DNA from: JANNGC01 sp043758205
GTDB lineage: Bacteria; Verrucomicrobiota; Verrucomicrobiia; Limisphaerales; SIBH01
Assembly (NCBI GenBank): GCA_043758205.1
Contig: JAYVNY010000242.1
Location: forward strand, 1-5,987
Length of the DNA stretch: 5,987 bases
Direction of reading: 5' to 3'
Part shown: positions 1 through 5,212 of the stretch, one piece after another
Layout of the letters: the number at the start of each line of letters is the position of its first letter
Numbering within the stretch: the first letter of the stretch is position 1
Notes under the pieces: model-generated
What the model was told of the DNA's origin: nothing
Seen by the model: the letters and a program-made list of their open reading frames with translations, nothing else
The model's database searches: none
Position numbers and translations under genes: made by a program

Positions 1-84
1 CGTCGCTCCGCGCGCGCCGGGCCTGGCCGCGGAGAAGCTTTGCGGAACTTGCGGAAGCCCCACCCCGGCGCGCGCGGAGCGACG
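1..84. repeat. Inverted repeat, 21-base perfect arms, cut by window edge
   Basis: Bases 1-21 and 64-84 are exact reverse complements (21 of 21). The arms are almost entirely G and C and carry GCTCCGCGCG and its complement. The 42-base spacer contains the 8-mer TTGCGGAA twice in near tandem (about 40-56). The left arm starts at the first base of the window, so the true element may be longer. It could be a small palindromic repeat element, or a transcription terminator for a gene to the left, although no T-run follows. It lies 71 bases before the apbE start. Confidence 0.7.
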
Positions 85-138
85 ACGCCTTACCAAGAAC
101 AGTGTTCGGATGCCCCGAAGCTCGCCGTCGTCCCGTCT

Positions 139-149
139 TTTGCTAACCT
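139..149 (+). promoter_or_regulatory. Possible -10 promoter element before apbE
   Basis: The string TTTTGCTAACCT (138-149) lies six bases before the GTG start of the ApbE gene. An almost identical string, TTTGCTAGCCT (4043-4053), lies nine bases before prfB. TAACCT has the T-A-n-n-n-T form of a sigma-70 -10 box. If it is used as one, transcription would begin at or next to the start codon and the message would be leaderless or nearly so, which fits the absence of a Shine-Dalgarno sequence here. I see no clear -35 element. The promoter role is inferred from position and recurrence. Confidence 0.35.
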
Positions 150-155
150 CGCCCC

Positions 156-1166
156 GTGCTGACACGAATTCTTCTCACGATGCTGGCCTTCGCGTTCTGC
201 GGCTGCGTTTCCTCCGAACGCGCCTCGCGTCGCTACGAATACACACGCCCACAGATGGGCCTGCCCTTCCGCATCGTGCTCTACGCCCCGGACCAAACCA
301 CGGCCGACGCGGCGGCGGAGGCCGCTTACGCCCGTATCAAGCAGCTCAACGACATCCTCAGTGACTACGACACGGACAGCGAATTGAGCCGCCTGTCGCA
401 GACCTCCGGCTCGGGCCGCGCCGTCCCGGTGGGCGCGGATTTGTGGCGCATGCTGAAACTCTCGCAACAGGTCGCGCGGGAGACAGACGGCGCGTTCGAC
501 ATCACCTGCGGCCCCGTGATCAGTTTGTGGCGCAAGGCGCGGCGCGAGAAGAAACTGCCCGATCCGGTCAAGCTCACCGAAGCATTGCGCGCCGTGGGCT
601 GCCAGAAGTTGCAGCTCGATCCCAAAAGCCACACGGCGGAATTGCTCGTGCCGTACATGCGGCTGGATTTGGGTTCGCTCGCGAAACCCTACGCCGTCGA
701 TGAGGCGCTGCGCGTATTGCGGGAACACGGCATTCGCGCCGCGCTGGTCGCCGGATCGGGTGACATGGCGGTGAGCGAAGCGCCGCCCGGCCAACGCGGC
801 TGGCGCATTGAACTCGCGCCGCTCGACGCCACGAACGCGCCCGCGACGGAGTTCGTGCGGCTGCGAAATCAGGCTCTCGCGACCAGCGGCGATCTTTTTC
901 AACACGTCGAGATCAACGGCGTGCGCTACTCGCACATCGTGAACCCGCGCACGGGCCTGGGCCTGACGGATCACAGTCTCGTCGTGGTCATCGCGAAGGA
1001 TTGTCAGACGGCGAACTCGGTTTCCACGAGCGCCGGACTGCTCGGACCGGAACGCGCGCTGAACTACGCCGGAGCGAAGGGTGCGTGTGCGCGCATCACG
1101 CGCCGGCCGACGGAGCGAATCGAAGTGCGGGAGTCGGACTGTTTCCGGAAATTTCTCACGCCGTGA
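156..1166 (+). CDS. apbE: FAD:protein FMN transferase, ApbE family, probable lipoprotein
   Basis: 336 residues, close to the usual ApbE length. Enzymes of this family use Mg2+ to transfer FMN from FAD onto a Thr/Ser of target flavoproteins such as NqrB/NqrC and RnfG/RnfD, normally outside the cytoplasmic membrane. Family landmarks run in order: Q-M-G (33-35), L-N-D-I-L-S-D-Y-D-x-D-S-E-L (64-77), D-G-A-F-D-I-T-x-G-P (111-120), L-D-L-G-S-L-A-K (170-177), G-S-G-D-M (200-204), A-T-S-G-D (242-246), S-H-I-V-N-P-R-T-G (259-267) and an S-T-S-A-G-L-L-G segment (290-297). The N-terminus has Arg4, a hydrophobic stretch and F-C-G-C17, an imperfect lipobox, so envelope anchoring is likely. The GTG start at 156 is chosen because the ATG at 180 would remove Arg4 and most of the signal. 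Odd points: Asn263 and Asn287 stand where most ApbE proteins have Asp, and Pro178 replaces the usual Gly after Lys177. No flavoprotein target is nearby. Confidence 0.92.
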   Translation: MLTRILLTMLAFAFCGCVSSERASRRYEYTRPQMGLPFRIVLYAPDQTTADAAAEAAYARIKQLNDILSDYDTDSELSRLSQTSGSGRAVPVGADLWRMLKLSQQVARETDGAFDITCGPVISLWRKARREKKLPDPVKLTEALRAVGCQKLQLDPKSHTAELLVPYMRLDLGSLAKPYAVDEALRVLREHGIRAALVAGSGDMAVSEAPPGQRGWRIELAPLDATNAPATEFVRLRNQALATSGDLFQHVEINGVRYSHIVNPRTGLGLTDHSLVVVIAKDCQTANSVSTSAGLLGPERALNYAGAKGACARITRRPTERIEVRESDCFRKFLTP

Positions 1167-1170
1167 TGAG

Positions 1171-1267
1171 GGAGCGCGGACCGCCGAGTCCGCGCGATCC
1201 AATGACTGCGAAAAATGTCCGCCCATTGACAAGCGCAGGAACACGCGGACTCGGCGGTCCGCGCTCC
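1171..1267. repeat. 97-base inverted-repeat element with self-complementary arms
   Basis: The 24-base arms at 1171-1194 and 1244-1267 are perfect reverse complements, separated by 49 bases. Each arm is also a hairpin by itself: CGCGGAC (1175-1181) pairs with GTCCGCG (1188-1194) around a six-base loop, and the same holds in the other arm. The outer ends read GGAGCGCGG and CCGCGCTCC. It starts four bases after the apbE stop. No run of T follows either arm, so it is not a standard intrinsic terminator, although the folded RNA could protect the 3' end of the apbE message. The shape is that of a REP/MITE-like element; no transposase is attached. Confidence 0.85.
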
Positions 1268-1269
1268 TG

Positions 1270-1304
1270 AAAACAAATCCCGCGCCTCGTTCCCAAGGCG
1301 CGGG
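1270..1304 (-). terminator. Rho-independent terminator for the Gfo/Idh/MocA gene
   Basis: CCCGCGCC (1279-1286) and GGCGCGGG (1297-1304) form an eight-pair G/C stem with a ten-base loop. Read on the minus strand, the stem is followed by ATTTGTTTTC, with seven T in ten bases. It lies about 28 bases past the minus-strand stop at 1332, so it fits as the terminator of that gene. In the plus direction the stem is followed by only three T. Confidence 0.65.
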
Positions 1305-1331
1305 TTTGAAGATTGCTCTGAGCCAGTCGGC

Positions 1332-2675
1332 TTACACTTGATCCACGCGGGTCTTGCCGGGGACGGGCAGTTGATACAGGCCGTCGGGCCCGGGCTTGGT
1401 CGGCGTCTCCGAATCCCACGAGAGGTTCTTCGGCATCGTATCAAGCTTGGAATTCATGGCCTGTTCCCACGTCACTTCCTTGCCGGTGTAGGTGGACATG
1501 CGCCCGAGGATTGCCGTGAGCGTGCTGTGCGCGCCATAGACGGCTTCGTTGTAGGGCGTGTTGTTGCGGATGGCGGCGAAGAAGTCATCGTGCTCCTGCT
1601 GATACGGGTCCTTCGTGCGGCCCTGGAAGCGCCACGGCGTCGCGCCGGTGATTTCGTTGCGCTCGAAGTTGCTCTTGCCCTTGGTGCCGATGGCGTATTG
1701 CGTGACTTCATTCCAACAGCCGAGCTGATGGCGGCATTGGCTGAAGCAGACCGAGCCGTCGGGATAGGTGTACTCAACAACGTGGTGGTCGAAGATTTCG
1801 CCGTAGTCCGGTCCCTTGCGGGTTTCGCAGCCGCCGTTGCCGCGGGCGCTCACGGGCGGGCCGCCCTTGAGCCAGTTGATCATGTCGAGGTTGTGGATGT
1901 GCTGCTCGTTGATGTGGTCGCCGCAGAGCCAGACGAAGTAATACCAGTTGCGAAGCTGATACTCCATTTCGGTGAGCTTGCGGCCCGCGTTTTTTTCCAA
2001 CTCGGCGCGCGGATGAACCCAAGGCGTGTTGCCATTCCAGTAGGCGCGCATCGCGACGATGTCGCCGATTTGTCCGTCCTGCAAACGCTTCACGCATTCG
2101 ATGTGGCCCGCGTGATGATGACGCTGGAGACCCACGCCGACTTTCAAATTCTTCTGCTTCGCCACTTCCGCCGCCGCCAGGAACTTGCGCACGCCCGTGC
2201 CGTCCACAGCCACGGGTTTCTCGGTGAAGACGTGTTTGCCCTGGCGCACCGCTTCCTCGAATTGCATCGGGCGGAAGCCGGGGGGCGTGGCGAGAATCAC
2301 CACGTCGGCCAGCGCGATGGCCTGCTTGTAAGCATCGAAGCCCACGAACTTGTGGTCGTCCGGCACTTCAACTTTGTCTTTGTGCTGCTGGGCGAGGCCC
2401 TTGAGGCTGCCGTCCATGCGGTCCCTGTGCACGTCCGCGACGGCGACGAGCTTCACGCTCTCGCTGGTGCTGAGGGCTTGATTGGCCGCGCCGGAACCGC
2501 GACCGCCGCAACCGACGAGCGCGACCTTGAGCGTGTCGCCGGGCGAGACCGCGCCGAAGGCGAAGCGCTCAATGGGCAGCGCGCTGAGCGCAGCGGCACC
2601 GGCAACAGTTTTGGAAGCACTGGAGAGAAAACTCCGGCGCGTGAAAGCCTGGGAGGCTGTGATGATTTTGTTCAT
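1332..2675 (-). CDS. Gfo/Idh/MocA-family oxidoreductase with Tat signal
   Basis: 447 residues. The N-terminus carries the twin-arginine motif T-R-R-S-F-L (12-17) and an alanine-rich hydrophobic stretch to about residue 42, so the protein is probably folded with its cofactor in the cytoplasm and exported by Tat. A Rossmann NAD(P)-binding fold begins at V-A-L-V-G-C-G-G-R-G (51-60), followed by A-V-A-D-V-H (78-83). The family E-K-P motif is at 152-154; its Lys is normally the catalytic or cofactor-contacting residue. A polar stretch with G-D-H-x-x-E-x-H (252-259) and N-L-D-M-I-N-W (262-268) matches the substrate region of the bacterial C-terminal domain. The family oxidises or rearranges sugars, inositols and related polyols; this substrate cannot be named. 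It stands alone on the minus strand with its own terminator-like hairpin. No Shine-Dalgarno precedes the ATG. It converges with apbE. Confidence 0.93.
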   Translation of the reverse strand: MNKIITASQAFTRRSFLSSASKTVAGAAALSALPIERFAFGAVSPGDTLKVALVGCGGRGSGAANQALSTSESVKLVAVADVHRDRMDGSLKGLAQQHKDKVEVPDDHKFVGFDAYKQAIALADVVILATPPGFRPMQFEEAVRQGKHVFTEKPVAVDGTGVRKFLAAAEVAKQKNLKVGVGLQRHHHAGHIECVKRLQDGQIGDIVAMRAYWNGNTPWVHPRAELEKNAGRKLTEMEYQLRNWYYFVWLCGDHINEQHIHNLDMINWLKGGPPVSARGNGGCETRKGPDYGEIFDHHVVEYTYPDGSVCFSQCRHQLGCWNEVTQYAIGTKGKSNFERNEITGATPWRFQGRTKDPYQQEHDDFFAAIRNNTPYNEAVYGAHSTLTAILGRMSTYTGKEVTWEQAMNSKLDTMPKNLSWDSETPTKPGPDGLYQLPVPGKTRVDQV

Positions 2676-2823
2676 AAGCTATGGGTTAAAACGCTTTTCT
2701 CAGACGCCCAAAAGGCGCGGCGCTATTCACGCGCCGTGGAATTCGGGAGACGCCGAAGCGTGGCGATTCGATTTCGGGATGTCCAGTCCGGCGTGGGCGA
2801 AGGGTGTGATTAGAAGTGGCGGG

Positions 2824-2932
2824 CAGGAGCGCGGCCTTCAGGCCGCTTCAACGTCTAGCCGACCGCGGGTTTTAAAACTTCCAGTGCCTTCCCGCCCAGC
2901 AATAGTGAAGCGGCGTGAACGCCGCGCTCCTG
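2824..2932. repeat. 109-base inverted-repeat element with co-varying arm hairpins
   Basis: The 27-base arms at 2824-2850 and 2906-2932 are reverse complements at 25 of 27 positions. Each arm also folds alone: the left contains GCGGCC-TTCA-GGCCGC and the right GCGGCG-TGAA-CGCCGC. The two arm-to-arm mismatches lie at partner positions of these hairpins, so both local stems stay paired. The outer ends AGGAGCGCGG and CCGCGCTCCT match the ends of the element at 1171-1267 over nine bases. The 55-base spacer includes the palindrome GTTTTAAAAC (2869-2878). No coding content. REP/MITE-like by shape. Confidence 0.85.
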
Positions 2933-2963
2933 CGTGGTTTGACCGCCACTTCCAATCGCACCC

Positions 2964-3158
2964 GTGGGCGAACGCTGGCGGCGGTCCCGAGGCGCGCCGA
3001 TGGCAACTGCGATGGCCCGCCGCCGTTCGATGGTGGTGAGCGGCCAACCCTACGACGAAGCCAAAGCCTTCGACAGCACTCCGGCCAGCACCGCCCGCCG
3101 CCTCAAGAACCTCCACCACCACGCCCTCGACTTAAACATGAAAGTCGTGCCCGCATAG
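2964..3158 (+). pseudogene. Possible 3' remnant of an IS110-type transposase gene
   Basis: An open frame ending in TAG at 3156-3158 encodes a C-terminal stretch beginning S-G-Q-P-Y-D-E-A-K-A-F and ending in a basic segment R-R-L-K-N-L-H-H-H-A-L-D-L and V-V-P-A. From memory this resembles the extreme C-terminus of IS110/IS116/IS902-family transposases, where a G-x-P-Y-D motif is followed by a basic helix. Only about 45 residues are suggestive. The catalytic DEDD and serine domains are absent, and there is no ribosome binding site before the candidate ATGs at 2964, 3000 or 3030. If correct it is a decayed fragment. It could also be a chance open frame in GC-rich DNA. Confidence 0.3.
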
Positions 3159-3205
3159 CAGCATCTCAACGCTGTTACTGAGGAGGCGGCGTTGTGTGGA
3201 TAAAA

Positions 3206-3520
3206 TCAGTGTGTCGAATGGCGCGCTCTCCGGTAACGGGTGAAGCGCGCGACTGCAACGCCAAACCCGACGAGTGTGGCGACGATTAGGACCGGGCCAA
3301 GCCACGACCACGTCGCTACTGTGCCGGGAAGCGAGAACTGAACATCGTAACCGAAGTAGAAATAGGTCCTGCCCTCCATGTCGCCCAAACCAAATGGCCC
3401 GTGCGCCGTCCAAGTGATGCGCTCGTGGTCAAAGGCCGGCATCAAAAAGCACGAACCCCGCAAGCACGACAAGAGAAGTGCCGAGATAACGAGAGCGGCC
3501 TTTTTGTTTTGCGAGCGCAT
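3206..3520 (-). CDS. Small predicted membrane protein, unknown function
   Basis: 104 residues, not recognised. Residues 8-29 are hydrophobic after a basic start (R2, K6, K7) and could be a signal anchor or signal peptide. Residues 30-70 are polar and aromatic, with W37, F43, Y53, F54, Y55, F56 and Y59. Residues 71-92 form a clear second hydrophobic helix, followed by a strongly basic tail (R92, R95, R97, R98, R100). This predicts two membrane helices with both ends in the cytoplasm and a short loop outside. The DNA is less GC-rich than apbE or prfB. No Shine-Dalgarno precedes the ATG at 3520. The helix-loop-helix-basic-tail pattern supports a real gene, but without homology this stays moderate. 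An overlapping 67-residue frame at 3429-3632 is less convincing. Confidence 0.5.
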   Translation of the reverse strand: MRSQNKKAALVISALLLSCLRGSCFLMPAFDHERITWTAHGPFGLGDMEGRTYFYFGYDVQFSLPGTVATWSWLGPVLIVATLVGFGVAVARFTRYRRARHSTH

Positions 3521-3548
3521 AACGTGTGAAGCGGCCTAACATGTGAGT

Positions 3549-3580
3549 AGCCAGAAAGTCTTGCGACGTGGGTTCTGGCT
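3549..3580. repeat. Hairpin, 8-base perfect stem
   Basis: AGCCAGAA (3549-3556) pairs perfectly with TTCTGGCT (3573-3580) around a 16-base loop. It lies 28 bases upstream of the minus-strand start at 3520. It could be a regulator-binding palindrome or an mRNA 5' structure for that gene. No T-run follows on either strand, so a terminator is unlikely. Confidence 0.45.
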
Positions 3581-3739
3581 CTTCCGGGGCGGCACGGGGG
3601 GGAGTAGAACCTTTTTCCAGAACCGCACACAAGTTTCTCTTTGCTCCGGCAGGTCCTGGCGTGGTCGGGGTGGGCGCCAGGGCGTCCTGAGTTCACGCCG
3701 GTGGGGGTCCGCAGCGGTTCCCGGAAGCTCCGCAGGGCG

Positions 3740-3957
3740 CAACCCCAAAGGGGTTGTATCACCAAAGCCCAGGGTTGCGACGGAGGCGCTACCCTGGGTC
3801 GTGCGTCAGAATGGAGACAACCCTGTAAGGGTTGCCTCACGCCACGGCAACCTGTGAGACAACCCCTTCAGGGTTGAAGAATCATTTTCCGACCGTCCCC
3901 CAGGGTAGCTCCTGCGTCGCAACCATGGGCTTCGGTGCGGCAACCCCTTTGGGGTTG
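3740..3957. repeat. 218-base nested palindromic (BIME/REP-like) element
   Basis: The whole stretch is one imperfect palindrome made of smaller palindromes. The outermost 17-mers (3740-3756 and 3941-3957) are each self-complementary, CAACCCC-3-GGGGTTG, and are exact reverse complements of each other. Inside them, 3760-3798 and 3899-3937 are reverse complements at 35 of 39 positions, and each contains a hairpin of the type CCCAGGGT...ACCCTGGG. Inside those, 3818-3840 and 3854-3876 are reverse complements at 20 of 23 positions, each again with a CAACCC/GGGTTG stem. The centre is 3841-3853. The order is therefore H1-H2-H3-H3'-H2'-H1'. The form fits paired REP sequences moved by a tyrosine (RAYT) transposase encoded elsewhere; no such gene is in the window. 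Confidence 0.88.
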
Positions 3958-4012
3958 GGAAGGCGCACGGCCTATTCAGGGCATTACCACTGCGCCGGAC
4001 GCTTCTCCCATT

Positions 4013-4044
4013 TCAGCTTTTCAGCTTTTCAGCCTTTCATCCTT
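4013..4044 (+). repeat. Four tandem 8-base pyrimidine-rich units
   Basis: Units TCAGCTTT, TCAGCTTT, TCAGCCTT and TCATCCTT stand head to tail and run straight into the TTTGCTAGCCT motif before prfB. The first two are identical; the third and fourth differ by one and two bases. The array ends 18 bases before the prfB ATG, so it would lie in the promoter or leader region. It may be an upstream promoter element or simply a slippage-prone microsatellite. Confidence 0.75.
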
Positions 4045-4053
4045 TGCTAGCCT
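4043..4053 (+). promoter_or_regulatory. Possible -10 promoter element before prfB
   Basis: TTTGCTAGCCT stands nine bases before the ATG of prfB and differs at one position from the string before apbE (139-149). TAGCCT could serve as a -10 box, giving a message with almost no leader. No Shine-Dalgarno lies between it and the ATG; the nearest purines are a single GA. No recognisable -35 element is seen 17 bases upstream, where the tandem repeat lies instead. Confidence 0.35.
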
Positions 4054-4062
4054 GACCTCCAC

Positions 4063-5212
4063 ATGTTTGACCCGATTCGCGCCCAGATCGACGCCACCGC
4101 CGCCAAGACGGCCCAGTTGCGGAGGTTTCTTTGACGTCGCCAGCGCGCAGAAACGCCTGAGCGAGCTGGAGTCGCTGATGAGCGCGGAGTCCTTTTGGAA
4201 CCAGCGCGAGCAGGCCCAGAAACTGGTGGACGAGGGGACGCGCCTCCGCAAGCGCATTGACCCGCTGCTGTCCGCCGAGAAGGTGGTCGAGGATTTCCGC
4301 GTGATGGTGGAACTCGCCGAGTCGGAACCCGTCGCGCAACAACTCCCTCACCTCCAGGACCTCGAACGAGATCTCGCGCGGCTGGGCCGGGACTTGGAGG
4401 CGCTGGAGTTGAAGGTCTTTCTGAACGGGCCGCATGACGCGCGCAACGCCATCTTCAGCATTCAGGCGGGCGCGGGCGGCACGGAGGCGCAGGATTGGGC
4501 CGAGATGTTGTCGCGGATGTACGGGCGGTGGTTCGACTCGCGCGGTTGGAAGTGGGAGGTAACGGATGCGTTGCAGGGGGATTCAGCGGGATTGAAGAGC
4601 GTGACCTTCCGCGTGGAAGGGGAAAACGCATATGGCTTCGCGAAGGCGGAACGCGGCGTGCATCGGCTCGTGCGCATTTCGCCGTTCGATTCCAATGACC
4701 GGCGGCACACGAGCTTCGCCAGCGTGGATGTGATCGCGGAGTTGAGCGACATCATGGAGACGGACATCGTGATCCCCAAGGTCGAGATTCGGCGCGACAC
4801 GTATCGCTCGGGCGGCAAGGGCGGCCAGAACGTGAACAAGGTGGAGACGGCGGTGCGCTTGACGCACATCCCGACGGGACTCGTGGCCGCGTCGCAAGCC
4901 CAGCGCAGCCAGGTGCAGAACGAGGCCACCGCGATGGCCATGCTCATCTCGAAACTCTACGCGCTGAAGCTCGACGAGGCGAAGGGCGACATGGAACGCT
5001 TCTACGGCGACAAAGGCAGCGTGAGCTGGGGCAACCAGATTCGCAGCTACGTCTTCCAGCCCTATCGCATGGTAAAGGACCTCCGCACCGGCGTGCAGAC
5101 GAGCAACGTGCAGGCGGTCATGGACGGCGACCTCGATGCATACGTGAATGCGTGGCTCCGCGCGGGCTGTCCCCTCAAGCGCGTGCAGGCGGTGAAGGAT
5201 GAGGAGGAGTAG
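4063..5212 (+). CDS. prfB: Peptide chain release factor 2, with programmed +1 frameshift
   Basis: RF2 reads UGA and UAA stop codons in the ribosomal A site and triggers release of the finished protein. The product joins 4063-4131 (23 residues) to 4133-5212, skipping base 4132, and is 382 residues long (typical bacterial RF2 is about 365-375). The N-terminal helical domain is followed by G-A-G-G-T-E (136-141), the stop-reading tripeptide S-P-F (206-208, bases 4679-4687) and the catalytic G-G-Q (253-255, bases 4820-4828) within K-G-G-Q-N-V-N-K. This loop differs from the proteobacterial A-G-G-Q-H-V-N-R but is a known form in other phyla. The S-P-F tripeptide identifies RF2 rather than RF1. A frame open from 3935 extends upstream of the ATG but encodes repeat DNA. 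It is probably the first gene of a unit with the two genes that follow. Confidence 0.96.
4120..4135 (+). promoter_or_regulatory. RF2 programmed +1 frameshift signal
   Basis: The string CGGAGG TTT CTT TGA C contains every element of the known RF2 recoding site. A Shine-Dalgarno-like GGAGG (4121-4125) lies three bases before the slippery CTT (4129-4131), which is followed by an in-frame TGA (4132-4134) with C next, a poor termination context. In E. coli the same spacing is found with AGGGGG. When RF2 is scarce, the ribosome pauses at TGA, slips forward one base and continues in the main frame at GAC (4133), so RF2 controls its own synthesis. Confidence 0.95.
5202..5207 (+). promoter_or_regulatory. 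Ribosome binding site for the gene at 5213
   Basis: AGGAGG lies within the last prfB codons, five bases before a GTG that directly follows the prfB TAG. This decides the start of the downstream gene in favour of GTG at 5213 over TTG at 5267. It also implies translational coupling to prfB. It is the only strong Shine-Dalgarno sequence seen before a gene in this window. Confidence 0.7.

Larger units (their letters stand above)
2676..3205. other. Gene-poor region with repeat element and possible relic
   Basis: 530 bases without a convincing intact gene. From the left it holds the upstream region of the oxidoreductase gene (no clear promoter; the minus strand reads TTTTAACCCATAGCTT before the ATG), a short stem GGCGCG/CGCGCC (2714-2735), the inverted-repeat element at 2824-2932 and the possible transposase remnant ending at 3158. 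The remaining bases (3159-3205) show no feature I can support. Confidence 0.5.
3521..4062. other. Non-coding repeat-rich region before prfB
   Basis: 542 bases between the small membrane-protein gene and prfB. Open frames here are short, conflicting and lack start signals. Contents: a hairpin at 3549-3580, a short stem CCTGGCG/CGCCAGG (3655-3661 with 3675-3681), the nested palindrome at 3740-3957, the 8-base tandem repeat at 4013-4044 and the promoter-like motif at 4043-4053. I see nothing else supported in 3582-3739. Confidence 0.6.

Noticed and set aside
97..107. GAACA-G-TGTTC palindrome before apbE as a LexA/SOS box
   Set aside because: The half-sites GAAC and GTTC are separated by three bases rather than the four of the Bacillus-type box, and apbE is not an expected SOS gene. 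It may be a chance palindrome.
90..1244. A 384-residue minus-strand open frame opposite apbE
   Set aside because: Composition is rich in R, A and H, it has no recognisable motif, and it runs through the inverted-repeat element at 1171-1267. It is a shadow of apbE.
1171..1267. Intrinsic terminator of apbE
   Set aside because: The stem is strong, but no T-run follows either the local hairpins or the long stem, and the element resembles the one at 2824-2932, which is not at a gene end.
1338..2813. A 491-residue plus-strand open frame opposite the oxidoreductase gene
   Set aside because: It is longer than the real gene but lies entirely antisense to a protein with a Tat signal, Rossmann motif and E-K-P motif. 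Its translation is low in complexity and rich in V, A, R and H, as expected for the complement of GC-rich coding DNA.
3518..3540. Integron attC-like ends (GCCTAAC at 3534-3540) near the small membrane-protein gene
   Set aside because: One RYYYAAC match is present but the partner GTTRRRY and the paired L boxes are missing, and no integrase or cassette array is seen.
3536..3857. Short open frames on both strands (for example 3536-3748 minus and 3543-3857 plus)
   Set aside because: They overlap one another, are rich in R, P and G, run into the palindromic element and lack start signals.
3740..3957. CRISPR array
   Set aside because: The repeated units alternate in orientation and are palindromic at several levels, with unequal spacers. 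There is no direct repeat of constant length and no cas gene.
3935..4131. Upstream extension of the RF2 main frame to an ATG at 3935
   Set aside because: The extension translates the palindromic element and the tandem repeat. RF2 homologues begin with the M-F-D-P-I type segment encoded at 4063 in the other frame, joined by the frameshift.
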